Assembly: GCA_937904535.1 (NCBI GenBank) | Contig: CALELC010000424.1 | Coordinates: 1-16,411 of the forward strand | Direction of reading: 5' to 3' | From: an uncultured Planctomycetaceae bacterium | GTDB lineage: Bacteria > Planctomycetota > Planctomycetia > Pirellulales > Pirellulaceae | Length of the DNA stretch: 16,411 nt | Part shown: positions 8,105-15,306 of the stretch, piece after piece | Numbering within the stretch: the first letter of the stretch is position 1 | Layout: each line of letters starts with the position of its first letter | The notes under the pieces: generated by a model | Told to the model about the DNA's origin: nothing | Database searches by the model: none | Seen by the model: only the letters and a program-made list of their open reading frames with translations | Position numbers and translations under genes: made by a program

Positions 8105-9595
8105 TCAGACCACTGCCACCTCATCGGCTGCTGAACGATTTTCCAGACTCTCGATCACGGCACAGCCGCAGCAGTCGCTCCAGACATTCACTGCGGTGCG
8201 GGCCATATCGAGCACCCGGTCGACCGCCAGAATGATTCCCTGCAACTCCACCGGCAAGTTCACCGCTTGCAAGATGATCACCATCATCACCAGCCCGGCA
8301 TGCGGAATTCCGGCTGCCCCCACGCTCGCCAGCAGAGCCGTGAGCGCCACCACGACCTGCTGTGACAGCGGTAGGGCAACGCCAAAGTGCAACTGGGCGA
8401 TAAACATCACGGCGACCGCCTCATAGAGCGCTGTGCCGTCCATGTTGATGGTTGCCCCGAGCGGCAACACAAAAGAGCCGGTGCGATTGCTGATCTTGGC
8501 CCGCTGCTCGATGCAAGACATCGTCAGCGGCAGCGTGCCATTGCTGCTAGCGCTGCTAAATGCGGTCAACAGGGCCGGACTCATTGCCCGAGCAAACTCG
8601 AACGGACTCCGCCGCCCCAGGTACTTCACGAGCAGAGGCAAAGTCACTCCGGCATGAAACGCAAGGGCCAGGGCCACCGCCAGCACATACCATCCGAGCG
8701 ACTGAAACACCGCGACTCCCTGCGTCGCTGTCACATAACCCATCAAGAAAAACACGCCGACCGGAGCCAGACGGATGATCGCAGTGGTCAACGCCATCAT
8801 CACCTCAAAGGCCGTGCTGGCAGCAATCTGCACCCGTTCAGCGACCGCCCCGCCCACACGCAGCGCAAAAATCGCAATCGCGATCGTAAACGCGATGATC
8901 GACAAGAAGTTCGGCTCCACCAGTGCCCCGAGGGGATTGGCGGGAATTAAGGCCTCAACCTGCGCGAGCACGATCTCGCTCAGGCGAGGTGCTTCCATGG
9001 GATTTTGCTCTGCGCCAGCCACCAGCCCCGGATTGATGCCGCCTCGCAGCCCTGGCCGAACCAAGTTCACGACGACCAATCCGGTCACAATCGCCAGCAA
9101 GCTGGTCACGAGATAATAGGTGAGCGTCCTTGAAAACATTCGTCCCACGGCCTGCCCGCTGAGCCCCATCACCCCCGTCAGCAACGACGTGACAATCAAG
9201 GGGACAGCCACCATCTGCAGCATCCGCAGAAACAAGTTGCCGAGCCGGCGAAAGAGATTCCCCAGCGTCCGCGCCCAGCTTCCGCCATACCGCTGGTAGA
9301 GGCTCGCGACCTGCGGATCCTGCTTCCGCAGGTCATCGAGTGAGGCGAAGGTGTCTTCGCCCGCGGCCATCGGATCGATGATCACTTGGCGCTGCAGTTC
9401 ATCTCCGCGGTACAAACGGATCTCCGCCCGCCCCGACGAATCATCGATTTCAATCGCTGACAACCCTGCTGGCAAGTCTTCGATCAGACGTACCGAGCGG
9501 GAACTGGCGAATACGTTGAGCGACACACCGATGATCGCGCCCGCCACCATACCGATCAGGATTTGCCAATGCAGGGCTAGGCGAAACGGCGACAT
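8105..9595 (-). CDS. Dicarboxylate/amino acid:cation symporter (SLC1/DAACS family)
   Basis: Inner-membrane secondary transporter taking up acidic amino acids or C4-dicarboxylates with Na+ or H+. I chose the ATG at 9595 (496 residues) because it begins just before the first membrane segment and has GGAG 7 nt upstream; the open frame extends upstream for 77 unlikely residues. Family motifs: HP1-like SSASSNGTLP (347-356), GATINMDGTALYEA (380-393, with N384, D386 and T388), HP2-like SVGAAGIPHAG (425-435), and DRVLDMARTAVN (459-470). D463, R466, T467, N470 and D474 match the GltPh substrate and sodium-site positions D394, R397, T398, N401 and D405; the retained arginine favours an acidic substrate. 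Unusually, about 75 mainly charged residues (31-108) lie between TM1 and the next conserved segment (GNLFLRMLQMVAVPL). Confidence 0.95.
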   Translation of the reverse strand: MSPFRLALHWQILIGMVAGAIIGVSLNVFASSRSVRLIEDLPAGLSAIEIDDSSGRAEIRLYRGDELQRQVIIDPMAAGEDTFASLDDLRKQDPQVASLYQRYGGSWARTLGNLFRRLGNLFLRMLQMVAVPLIVTSLLTGVMGLSGQAVGRMFSRTLTYYLVTSLLAIVTGLVVVNLVRPGLRGGINPGLVAGAEQNPMEAPRLSEIVLAQVEALIPANPLGALVEPNFLSIIAFTIAIAIFALRVGGAVAERVQIAASTAFEVMMALTTAIIRLAPVGVFFLMGYVTATQGVAVFQSLGWYVLAVALALAFHAGVTLPLLVKYLGRRSPFEFARAMSPALLTAFSSASSNGTLPLTMSCIEQRAKISNRTGSFVLPLGATINMDGTALYEAVAVMFIAQLHFGVALPLSQQVVVALTALLASVGAAGIPHAGLVMMVIILQAVNLPVELQGIILAVDRVLDMARTAVNVWSDCCGCAVIESLENRSAADEVAVV

Positions 9596-9602
9596 GCGAG
9601 GA

Positions 9603-9606
9603 CTCC
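9603..9606 (-). promoter_or_regulatory. Shine-Dalgarno for the symporter
   Basis: On the minus strand GGAG lies 7 nt before the ATG at 9595. It decides the start against the longer upstream open frame. Confidence 0.6.
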
Positions 9607-9801
9607 GAGGCGGCAGGCAAAGTAGGGGCAGCACGGGGATACCATACCCGCTCCCAACCCCGGCTGGACCAAAGGGCCAGCGCGAGTCACCGGGAAAATG
9701 CCACCTATTTCTCGAACAGGGACAGATAGCGGAAGAACATTCAGTACTCGCTACAGGTAATACCCCGAAGCCCCGGCGAGAGAAACCCCAGGGCTGAGCA
9801 C

Positions 9802-9822
9802 TGGCCGACTTGGCGTCGGCCA
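9802..9822 (-). terminator. Hairpin after the ABC ATPase gene, possible terminator or attenuator
   Basis: tggccga (9802-9808) and tcggcca (9816-9822) form a 7-bp GC-rich stem with a 7-nt loop, 28 nt past the ATPase stop codon on the minus strand. There is no T-run, so it may be a processing or stability element rather than an intrinsic terminator. The remaining gap to the symporter start (9596-9801) shows no gene. Confidence 0.35.
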
Positions 9823-9849
9823 ACAACCGCGTCGTCGCCTCAACTGGTG

Positions 9850-10569
9850 CTATGCGACCAGCGCCACGCGTCCGTCTTGGATGCGGCCATCTTTCATCCG
9901 CAACACGGTGTCGGCTCCGGCGGCGATTGAGTCGTCGTGCGTGATCATCACGATCGTCAAGCCGTCATCCGTATTGAGCCCGCGCAACAGCTTGAGAATT
10001 TCGGCTCCCGTCTCAGCGTCAAGATTGCCGGTCGGCTCATCAGCGAGCAGCACCGCGGGATTCGTCATCAGCGAACGAGCAATTGCCGTCCGCTGCATTT
10101 CACCGCCGCTCAACTCGCTCGGCTTGTGGCTGGCGCGGTGCAACAATCCGACGCGATCGAGCATCGCCTCGGCTCGACGCCGTGCCTCTTTGCGATGTCG
10201 GAAGTATTCCCAAGTGCTGCGGCCAATCATCAGCGGCGCCAATACATTCTCGACCGCCGACAACTCAGGCAACAAATGATAGAACTGGAAAATGATGCCG
10301 ATGTCGCGATTGCGATAGGCGTCACGCGCTGCCCGAGAGGCGTTGTCGATCCGCTGGCCGCGGAAATAAACCTCGCCCTGATCGGGATAATCGAGCGTCG
10401 CCAACAGGTGCATCAGCGTACTCTTACCGCTGCCGCTGCGTCCCACCATCGCCGTGACACGTCCGGCTACGATATCCAAATCGACGCCGCGCAGCACCGG
10501 TACTTCGATGCTGTCCTTCTGGTAGCTTTTATAGATGCCACGGGCGCTGAGCACCGGTTGGTCGTTCAT
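9850..10569 (-). CDS. lolD: ABC transporter ATP-binding protein, LolD/MacB type
   Basis: Cytoplasmic ATPase that powers a LolCDE- or MacB-like ABC system; in the Lol case it drives release of lipoproteins from the inner membrane. At 239 residues it is normal for LolD. All nucleotide-binding motifs are intact: Walker A GRSGSGKST (43-51), Q-loop Q95 in IIFQFYHLLPELSAVENV, signature LSGGE (153-157) followed by MQRTAIARSL, Walker B VLLADE (173-178) with the D-loop GNLD, and H-loop H211 in MITHD. It follows the permease gene by 68 nt on the same strand, so the two almost certainly form one transporter. No convincing Shine-Dalgarno precedes the ATG at 10569. LolD is the best guess; a MacB-type exporter ATPase is nearly indistinguishable at this level. 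Confidence 0.93.
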   Translation of the reverse strand: MNDQPVLSARGIYKSYQKDSIEVPVLRGVDLDIVAGRVTAMVGRSGSGKSTLMHLLATLDYPDQGEVYFRGQRIDNASRAARDAYRNRDIGIIFQFYHLLPELSAVENVLAPLMIGRSTWEYFRHRKEARRRAEAMLDRVGLLHRASHKPSELSGGEMQRTAIARSLMTNPAVLLADEPTGNLDAETGAEILKLLRGLNTDDGLTIVMITHDDSIAAGADTVLRMKDGRIQDGRVALVA

Positions 10570-10637
10570 CGCGGCGTTGTCACATGCAAGGAGAGGTGGG
10601 AAAAATCTAACAGGATGTTGCGATTCTTAACAATCGC

Positions 10638-12215
10638 CTACTCGAATCGGAGCGCCCTAACCGGGTTCATACGGGCAGCACGCAGGGCAGGCAAAACACT
10701 CGCCGTCGTCGCGATCGCGATCGACCCAACGATCACCCAAGCCACCGTCGCTGGCTCAACAATGGTGGGAATCGAGTTGAAGTAATACACCGTGGGATCA
10801 AACACTTCCTGGCCGGTGATCTTTTCGATCACGGCGGCGATCGAATTGATGTGCCGTACGAACAGCAGGCCACCGACCATTCCCACACCGCTGCCAACGA
10901 TCCCCAGAAGCAATCCGTAGCTGAGGAAAATGCTCATCACGCCAGCTCCCGATGCGCCGAGCGCCTTGAGCGTGCCAATGTCGCGAGTCTTCTCGACCAC
11001 GATCATGAAGAACGTCGCCAAAATGCCAAAACCGGCTACGGCAATGATCAAGAACAACAAGATGTTCAAAATGGTCGTTTCCAACCGTACGGCTGCCAGC
11101 AGCGGACCTTGCATATCACGCCAGGTCTGAATGTTGAACGCATACTGATCGGGCGGGAAACGCCGCCGCAGATCGTCGCGTGCCACATTGAGATCGGCCC
11201 CAGGCACCAACTTGATCTGCACCGTGGTCACACTGCGAGTTCCTGATTGCGGGTCAATCATCCCTCGAAACTCTTGCAGTTGATCGAGTCGCACAAATGC
11301 AAAAGTGCTGTCGTATTCGCTCATGCCCGATTCATACAAGTCGACCACGGTGAACTTTTGATTCACGACTTTAGTATTGTCCGACGCGTTGGGGAACATC
11401 ATGCGAACGTCATCGCCCGGCCGGCAGTAATAGTGATCGCGAATCTCATGGTCACTGTCGCGCATCCGGGTACTGCAAGTAGCGATGCCCAATACAATCC
11501 CGGGATACTGATCAACAGCGGGATCAAACTGCTTGGGTCCCGGAGAATCCGGAGAAACAAAGGCGCTCGATGAAAAATCCATTGCCATCGAAGGCCCGAC
11601 CGACGCTTCATCGATGGTTGGAGCAGCGTCTGCAGCCGGGGTCAGTGAGGCCCGTGCTTGACGAACAGCCGCGTCGATCCGCGCCCGTTCCTGCTCCAGT
11701 AACTTGTCGTAGGCCGCGCGCTGCCGACGGTACACCCAGCCTGATTCGGGAAAGCCGCTGCGTTCGGGAGCGTAGCCGCCGTCGCGAAGATCGAAACTAA
11801 CGCCGGGCTGATTCTCGGGGTGCAGCAAAAACCGACCGAATTGGCTCACCTTGTCATAGGTTTCCGGGTCGATCCCAACCAGATTCACATGTCGTGTAAT
11901 CAATTGGCCATTGAACTCGATCCCCAGCATCCCCGGCACGTGGACGCTGACCGAGGCGCCTTCCATGCGGTCGCCGAGCACATCGCGGATCACCGCCAAA
12001 TGGGCATCCGGGTCCGGCATTCCGCCGCTGGCGTGGCATTCGATCAGGATATCCGAGGCCAATCCGTGAAGCCGATCATGCATCTCGGCGGCAAACCCGG
12101 CCATCACACTGTTGACCACGATCAACGTCGCCACGCCCAGCATCACGCTGATAATCGAGGCCAGCGCGATGTAGCGGGTGCGCAAGTAGCGCAAACAGAG
12201 CAACCAACGATACAT
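10638..12215 (-). CDS. ABC transporter permease, LolC/LolE (FtsX/MacB) family
   Basis: Inner-membrane permease of the lipoprotein-releasing type, with four membrane segments and a large periplasmic domain. The sequence shows TM1 at about 15-40, a soluble domain at about 41-380, then TM2 (about 382-406), TM3 (427-455) and TM4 (489-512). The cytoplasmic loop EKTRDIGTLKALGAS (408-422) is the typical coupling-helix region, and the tail PALRAARMNPVRALRFE is the usual FtsX-family ending. At 525 residues it is about 100 longer than typical LolC/LolE. The excess includes residues about 163-235, a charged helical stretch (KLLEQERARIDAAVRQAR) followed by an Ala/Pro/Ser-rich linker. Only one permease is present, so it may act as a homodimer. 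The start at 12215 has AAGGA 6 nt upstream. It is the first gene of an apparent two-gene operon with the ATPase. Confidence 0.93.
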   Translation of the reverse strand: MYRWLLCLRYLRTRYIALASIISVMLGVATLIVVNSVMAGFAAEMHDRLHGLASDILIECHASGGMPDPDAHLAVIRDVLGDRMEGASVSVHVPGMLGIEFNGQLITRHVNLVGIDPETYDKVSQFGRFLLHPENQPGVSFDLRDGGYAPERSGFPESGWVYRRQRAAYDKLLEQERARIDAAVRQARASLTPAADAAPTIDEASVGPSMAMDFSSSAFVSPDSPGPKQFDPAVDQYPGIVLGIATCSTRMRDSDHEIRDHYYCRPGDDVRMMFPNASDNTKVVNQKFTVVDLYESGMSEYDSTFAFVRLDQLQEFRGMIDPQSGTRSVTTVQIKLVPGADLNVARDDLRRRFPPDQYAFNIQTWRDMQGPLLAAVRLETTILNILLFLIIAVAGFGILATFFMIVVEKTRDIGTLKALGASGAGVMSIFLSYGLLLGIVGSGVGMVGGLLFVRHINSIAAVIEKITGQEVFDPTVYYFNSIPTIVEPATVAWVIVGSIAIATTASVLPALRAARMNPVRALRFE

Positions 12216-12221
12216 AGCCGT

Positions 12222-12226
12222 TCCTT
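12222..12226 (-). promoter_or_regulatory. Shine-Dalgarno for the LolC/E-type permease
   Basis: On the minus strand AAGGA lies 6 nt before the ATG at 12215, supporting that start. It is one of the few clear ribosome-binding sites in the window. Confidence 0.65.
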
Positions 12227-12484
12227 CGGCGAGTCAGTTCAATAGCCGGCGAGGGACCATCCCGAGTCGCGAGACAGCGTAGAGCAACTCCGCATCAGGC
12301 GTAAAGGCCGGAAAACCCGCCACCCACCACTGCCCCGGCCCATAGGGCGCTCGTTCGCGGCCAACCCGCCCAGCTTTCGATCGAAACCGGAAAGATCAGC
12401 GTTGCAAGGGGGAAAGGCCCCGCGAACGATTCCAATCCACGCCCCGCACCGTCTACGACGGCCGCCAGCCCCAAACACCACCGT

Positions 12485-12502
12485 CTCTCAGTCCCCTGAG
12501 AG
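12485..12502. repeat. 7-bp inverted repeat with 4-nt loop
   Basis: ctctcag (12485-12491) and ctgagag (12496-12502) are perfectly complementary around tccc. It could be a hairpin or a dyad operator upstream of the ABC operon (270 bp from its start). There is no T-run, so it is not a classical terminator. Confidence 0.4.
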
Positions 12503-13088
12503 AGCTCAGAGTCCGTTCTGCTCAACCGGCAAACTGCCTGCACTCCCCCTTTAGTCGCGGCCGTACTCACCGAGTCACTTTGGCATCCATTTCAGACCGT
12601 CAGGATAAACCTGTGTGCTCGTCAGAGAACGCCAGACTGCTCAGGGGAAATGCCGAGCCCGACCTGATTAAGCATGGGTTGCGAAAACTTGCCCATTCGC
12701 GAGGAAGTCGCTGCTCAGCTAACTTCGGGGCAAAACCTCAGCGAGCAGCAAGCACGTCCAGTGAATGCAGCATTTGCACTCGCCTCTCCCAACGGCTCAT
12801 TCCGATTATCCGCGGCGCATTCCGAGCGAAAAGGCATTCCCCCCTACCCGGATGGGCTGTACACTCGCCCCGGATTGTACTGCCCGGCAACGAATGAATT
12901 GTACGGCCGCTTCCACTGCATGAAGCTTCAGACAAATCACCGAGCCCGAAGAGCGCGCTGCGGCGCGGCGACAGACCGTCGAGCTCGCGCACCTCTTAGA
13001 TTCCCAAGCTGTTTCGTATCGGCGCATCACAACTGGAGAACCGCGGTGTTCCTATCGTGTTCCGTTCCATGCTGAGGACTTCTGATTC

Positions 13089-13295
13089 ATGGTGCTGGTG
13101 TCAGATACCAATTTTGTGTTTACAGGCGAGAATCGCCGCCGCGAGGCGTTCCCTGTTCCATTCTGCGCCGCTATCAAGCATTCGTGGCTCAACATCGTCG
13201 CCACCACGCTGCGTTCCCAAATTTCAGCGGAGGTGGGCATCGCCGCTTACACGCCCGAGGATCTCACGGAGCCGCTGTTTCAGCGCATCTGTTAA
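13089..13295 (+). CDS. Small hypothetical protein, unrecognised
   Basis: A 68-codon open frame (begins MVLVSDTNFVF, ends LTEPLFQRIC) with G/C-rich third positions and a mixed, protein-like composition; the middle (HSWLNIVATTLRSQISAEVGIAAYT) could form a helix. I do not recognise a family. It could be a fragment of a longer gene or a small cassette-type ORF, as it is the first plus-strand ORF of the accessory region and an attC-like element begins 180 bp downstream. A short minus-strand frame overlaps it but is less protein-like. Confidence 0.28.
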   Translation: MVLVSDTNFVFTGENRRREAFPVPFCAAIKHSWLNIVATTLRSQISAEVGIAAYTPEDLTEPLFQRIC

Positions 13296-13473
13296 CGCCG
13301 GCTTGTTCCAGGCTTCTCCGGCAGCCCGACTTTGCCCCGATCCGATTGCTGTTCATCAATTCCATCCAAATCCGAGTGATGGCTGAGTTGGTTTCGTCTG
13401 AGCACTGCGTTCAGCAGGTTCGACTGTTGCGCAAGTTGCTGCTTACGATTTACATGAGGCATATGAGAACGCG

Positions 13474-13550
13474 GCCTAACCAATCGCTGCAGCCAATGCC
13501 GGCTGGTGCTGTCATTGGCAGTTTAAACGTCAGTTCTGGCGTGGCTGAGC
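13474..13550 (+). repeat. attC-like element, left half well preserved
   Basis: Begins GCCTAAC (13474-13480), an exact match to the RYYYAAC consensus of integron attC R'' boxes, followed by CAATCGCTGCAGCC. GCT-g-CAGCC (13486-13494) pairs with GGCTGAGC (13543-13550), leaving one unpaired base in the left arm, as seen in attC L boxes. An internal hairpin gccaatg/cattggc (13492-13498 with 13513-13519) is an alternative fold. No GTTRRRY right box sits where expected, so the site is incomplete or diverged. The attC reading is inference. Confidence 0.42.
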
Positions 13551-13570
13551 TTTGTCGTCGCACTGGCGGA

Positions 13571-13597
13571 GCGGTTCGCCACCAACCACTGAACCGC
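13571..13597. repeat. 7-bp inverted repeat
   Basis: gcggttc (13571-13577) and gaaccgc (13591-13597) are perfect reverse complements with a 13-nt spacer, followed by aacgttacccc. It lies in the gene-free stretch 13296-13695 and may belong to the right side of the attC-like element at 13474. Confidence 0.4.
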
Positions 13598-13695
13598 AAC
13601 GTTACCCCACTCCGGCAGACAAGTCAGAAATCCGATATGGAAAACTGCCATCCAGGATCTCTCCTCGGTGAGCGCGATCGCATTCAAACCATTCT

Positions 13696-14193
13696 GTGCT
13701 TGAGCAGATACAACCCAAACACCCCGGTAAGCCATCGCAACTTGGCTTGCACACCGTCATGCCACCGAACATGGTGAAATTTGCAAGCCAATGTGCGTTG
13801 ATCACGATTCGCTCATACTATCACTTTGGATGGGCACTATCGAAGCAGGAAGGTCTGCCTGGAGGTTGGCCAGAAGCCGCACTAAACGCCCCGCAGACAG
13901 GCGAAGATGATCAACCGTATGATCGGCTAACTTGTTTGACCCATTTCGCCGTAAAATCAGATGACGAACAGTCAGTCGACGTTTGCAGCTACGACGGCCG
14001 GCGTTTTTGTTTATTTCAAAGACACAATACCGGGACATCTGACAATGACTTAAACCGCGTAGCAAGACCGCTAACACAAGCGTCATCTTCTTTTCGGTAC
14101 GAATTCGATGGAGTCGAGTATGGTGCCTCTCCTGCAATTGATACCGAATGCTCATTGTGGGATAACCGAGCCATCCACCGAGGAACTGCATGA
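13696..14193 (+). CDS. Hypothetical protein in cassette-like position, unrecognised
   Basis: An open frame of 165 codons (in-frame ATGs also at 13759 and 13771). The later part has a plausible protein composition (QPYDRLTCLTHFAVKSDD, QSVDVCSYDGRRFCLFQ, FRYEFDGVEYGASP) and near-neutral third-position GC like the neighbouring accessory ORFs. The first 25 residues look non-coding. The stop codon (14191-14193) falls inside the loop of the attC-like hairpin at 14164-14245, which is where cassette genes often end. No family recognised and no clear ribosome-binding site. It may equally be a chance frame. Confidence 0.33.
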   Translation: MLEQIQPKHPGKPSQLGLHTVMPPNMVKFASQCALITIRSYYHFGWALSKQEGLPGGWPEAALNAPQTGEDDQPYDRLTCLTHFAVKSDDEQSVDVCSYDGRRFCLFQRHNTGTSDNDLNRVARPLTQASSSFRYEFDGVEYGASPAIDTECSLWDNRAIHRGTA

Positions 14194-14245
14194 AGCATTT
14201 GCATCTGGAAACCACATGCGCCGTCCTCGATGATGGCGACCGGTT
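14164..14245 (+). repeat. attC-like long imperfect inverted repeat
   Basis: Three stacked stems can be drawn: AACCG (14164-14168) with CGGTT (14241-14245); GCCATC (14170-14175) with GATGGC (14232-14237); CGAGGA (14179-14184) with TCCTCG (14224-14229). All 17 pairs are Watson-Crick. The stems are separated by small asymmetric internal loops (a opposite gac; cac opposite at), with a 39-nt apical loop. The base carries AAC paired to GTT and the site opens GATAACC. Outer box, spacer, inner box and long variable loop is attC architecture, although the right box (GTTTCGC) does not match GTTRRRY. Confidence 0.5.
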
Positions 14246-14285
14246 TCGCAAACCCGCAACTTGATAAATTAAGGACGTGTCACGA

Positions 14286-14738
14286 ATGAGCGAAGAGTCT
14301 CCGAAATCGAATGCCCCGCAATCAAACAATGTCCGTCCAATGCTCGGCCCGAGCATCCCGCTCGGATCAAGTTTCAATGACTTGTTTTCTGGCGGGGCAT
14401 CGGTTTGGCTGAAGATTGTTGGTGGTGCCGTTGCAACCCCGCTTGCGGTTGCGATGCTGGTATTACGTTCGAAGCGACGTGGCAACGTCACCTTGCCCGA
14501 CGACCCAGCAATCATAGCTATTGCGCTCGTCGCGCTTGCCGTGGTCGGTGGTGGGCTTGGCGGCCTATTATCCATGAAAGATGTCGTGCAAACTCGTCTT
14601 GCCAATGGAAAACCGGTATCGTTTCCGCTTAAACTCCTGTTTGGCTTCGGCCTCTGGTCATTGCTATTGGTTTGGTTTCCCGGCATCATCGTGTCGACGC
14701 TGGCGGGCACCATACTGGTGCTAATGATGCTAAGCTAA
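14286..14738 (+). CDS. Small multi-pass membrane protein, unrecognised
   Basis: A 150-residue protein with a polar N-terminus (about 1-40, Ser/Asn/Pro-rich) and three or four hydrophobic segments: about 41-61 (WLKIVGGAVATPLAVAMLVL), 75-96 (AIIAIALVALAVVGGGLGGLL) and 115-149, long enough for two passes (FGLWSLLLVWFPGIIVSTLAGTILVLMM split by a proline). ATG 14286 is preceded by AAGGA with a 10-nt spacer; a GTG at 14277 is too close to that site. No family recognised. It sits between two attC-like elements (14164-14245 and 14733-14847), and its TAA stop overlaps the TAAC of the second, as in a mobile cassette. The membrane pattern makes this the best supported of the accessory ORFs. Confidence 0.75.
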   Translation: MSEESPKSNAPQSNNVRPMLGPSIPLGSSFNDLFSGGASVWLKIVGGAVATPLAVAMLVLRSKRRGNVTLPDDPAIIAIALVALAVVGGGLGGLLSMKDVVQTRLANGKPVSFPLKLLFGFGLWSLLLVWFPGIIVSTLAGTILVLMMLS

Positions 14739-14847
14739 CAATGCCGGAAACGGACTGGAAAGCGAGCCAAACATCCGCGTATTGCACGCTAGTTCCGGCA
14801 GGTGCTTCAATTTGGGCAAGGTGCGATACGCCGGAACCGCGTTAAAC
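14733..14847 (+). repeat. attC-like element at the stop codon of the membrane protein gene
   Basis: AGCTAACAATGCC begins in the last codon of the preceding gene; TAAC (14736-14739) can pair with GTTA (14841-14844), and GTTAAAC (14841-14847) fits the GTTRRRY right-box consensus. Inside, tgccggaa (14742-14749) and ttccggca (14793-14800) form a perfect 8-bp inverted repeat, but not at the spacing expected if both boxes belong to one site. It may be diverged or two overlapping structures. Confidence 0.35.
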
Positions 14848-14889
14848 CCGCCGTTCATCGGCAAGATCGCGTCTGGCCAACTTTCCCTT

Positions 14890-15306
14890 ATGAAGCCAGA
14901 GCTCGAAACGCCGATCAAGTGTTCTCGCCCCGCTCAAGATGCGGGAGTAGCGACAACCCGAGATACGCTCAAGCTTCGGTTCCCGAATTTGGATTGGGTA
15001 CACTCTGGTTGTGCAAACGGCACACTGAACTTCGATGAATCAGACGGCACACTCGTCGATAGGAAATTGAACTGAAGATTGGTAGACTTTCGACTTTGAT
15101 TGAGGGCCGAATGGCCAGCCCGCTGGATTCGACGCGTAGCGAACTTCCAACTTTACATTCGATAACGCCACGAACATCCATTGCAACCACAAAGACGTGA
15201 TTCAATGGCTCAGCGGCGCGTTAGAAAATGGTGAAGTTTAGCGGATTGACTTCGCTCACATTGCCCCCAAGCGTCTGGCTACGCGCTGCGCCGTTGACGA
15301 ACATAA
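14890..15306 (+). pseudogene. Decayed hypothetical gene with frameshift and in-frame stops
   Basis: From ATG 14890 one frame reads MKPELETPIK to GTLNFDESDGTLVDRKLN and stops at 15075, then after the stop continues RLVDFRL before a second stop. A different frame then opens at about 15140 (NFTFDNATNIHCNHKDVIQWLSGALENGEV), hits a TAG at 15239-15241 and continues RIDFAHIAPKRLATRCAVDEHN. These segments look like one small protein broken by an indel and several stops. I do not recognise the family. The alternative is that only the first 61-residue ORF (14890-15075) is real, or that none is coding. It lies between attC-like elements at 14733 and 15303. Confidence 0.35.

Larger units (their letters stand above)
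12216..13088. other. Gene-poor region between the ABC operon and the accessory region
   Basis: About 870 bp with no convincing gene. Open frames on both strands overlap each other, are rich in Arg/Ser/Cys/Pro and show no hydrophobic or domain pattern. The promoter of the minus-strand ABC operon should lie in the left part, but no -35/-10 pair stands out. A perfect 7-bp inverted repeat lies at 12485-12502. Confidence 0.55.

Noticed and set aside
9596..9826. N-terminal extension of the symporter open frame
   Set aside because: The 77 extra residues (Cys/Pro/Arg-rich) do not match the family, while ATG 9595 has a Shine-Dalgarno and leads straight into the first membrane segment.
12674..13075. 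133-codon plus-strand open frame
   Set aside because: Composition is Arg/Ala/Cys-rich towards the end with no fold-like pattern, and comparable frames exist on the opposite strand. It is probably chance in GC-rich sequence.
13184..13777. 197-codon plus-strand open frame
   Set aside because: It runs through the 68-codon ORF in another frame and through the attC-like element (giving NQSLQPMPAGA). It is Arg/His/Pro/Cys-rich and looks non-coding.
13802..14713. 303-codon minus-strand open frame
   Set aside because: It lies opposite a plus-strand gene with a clear multi-pass membrane pattern and crosses the attC-like hairpin. Its sequence is low-complexity and shows no domain character.
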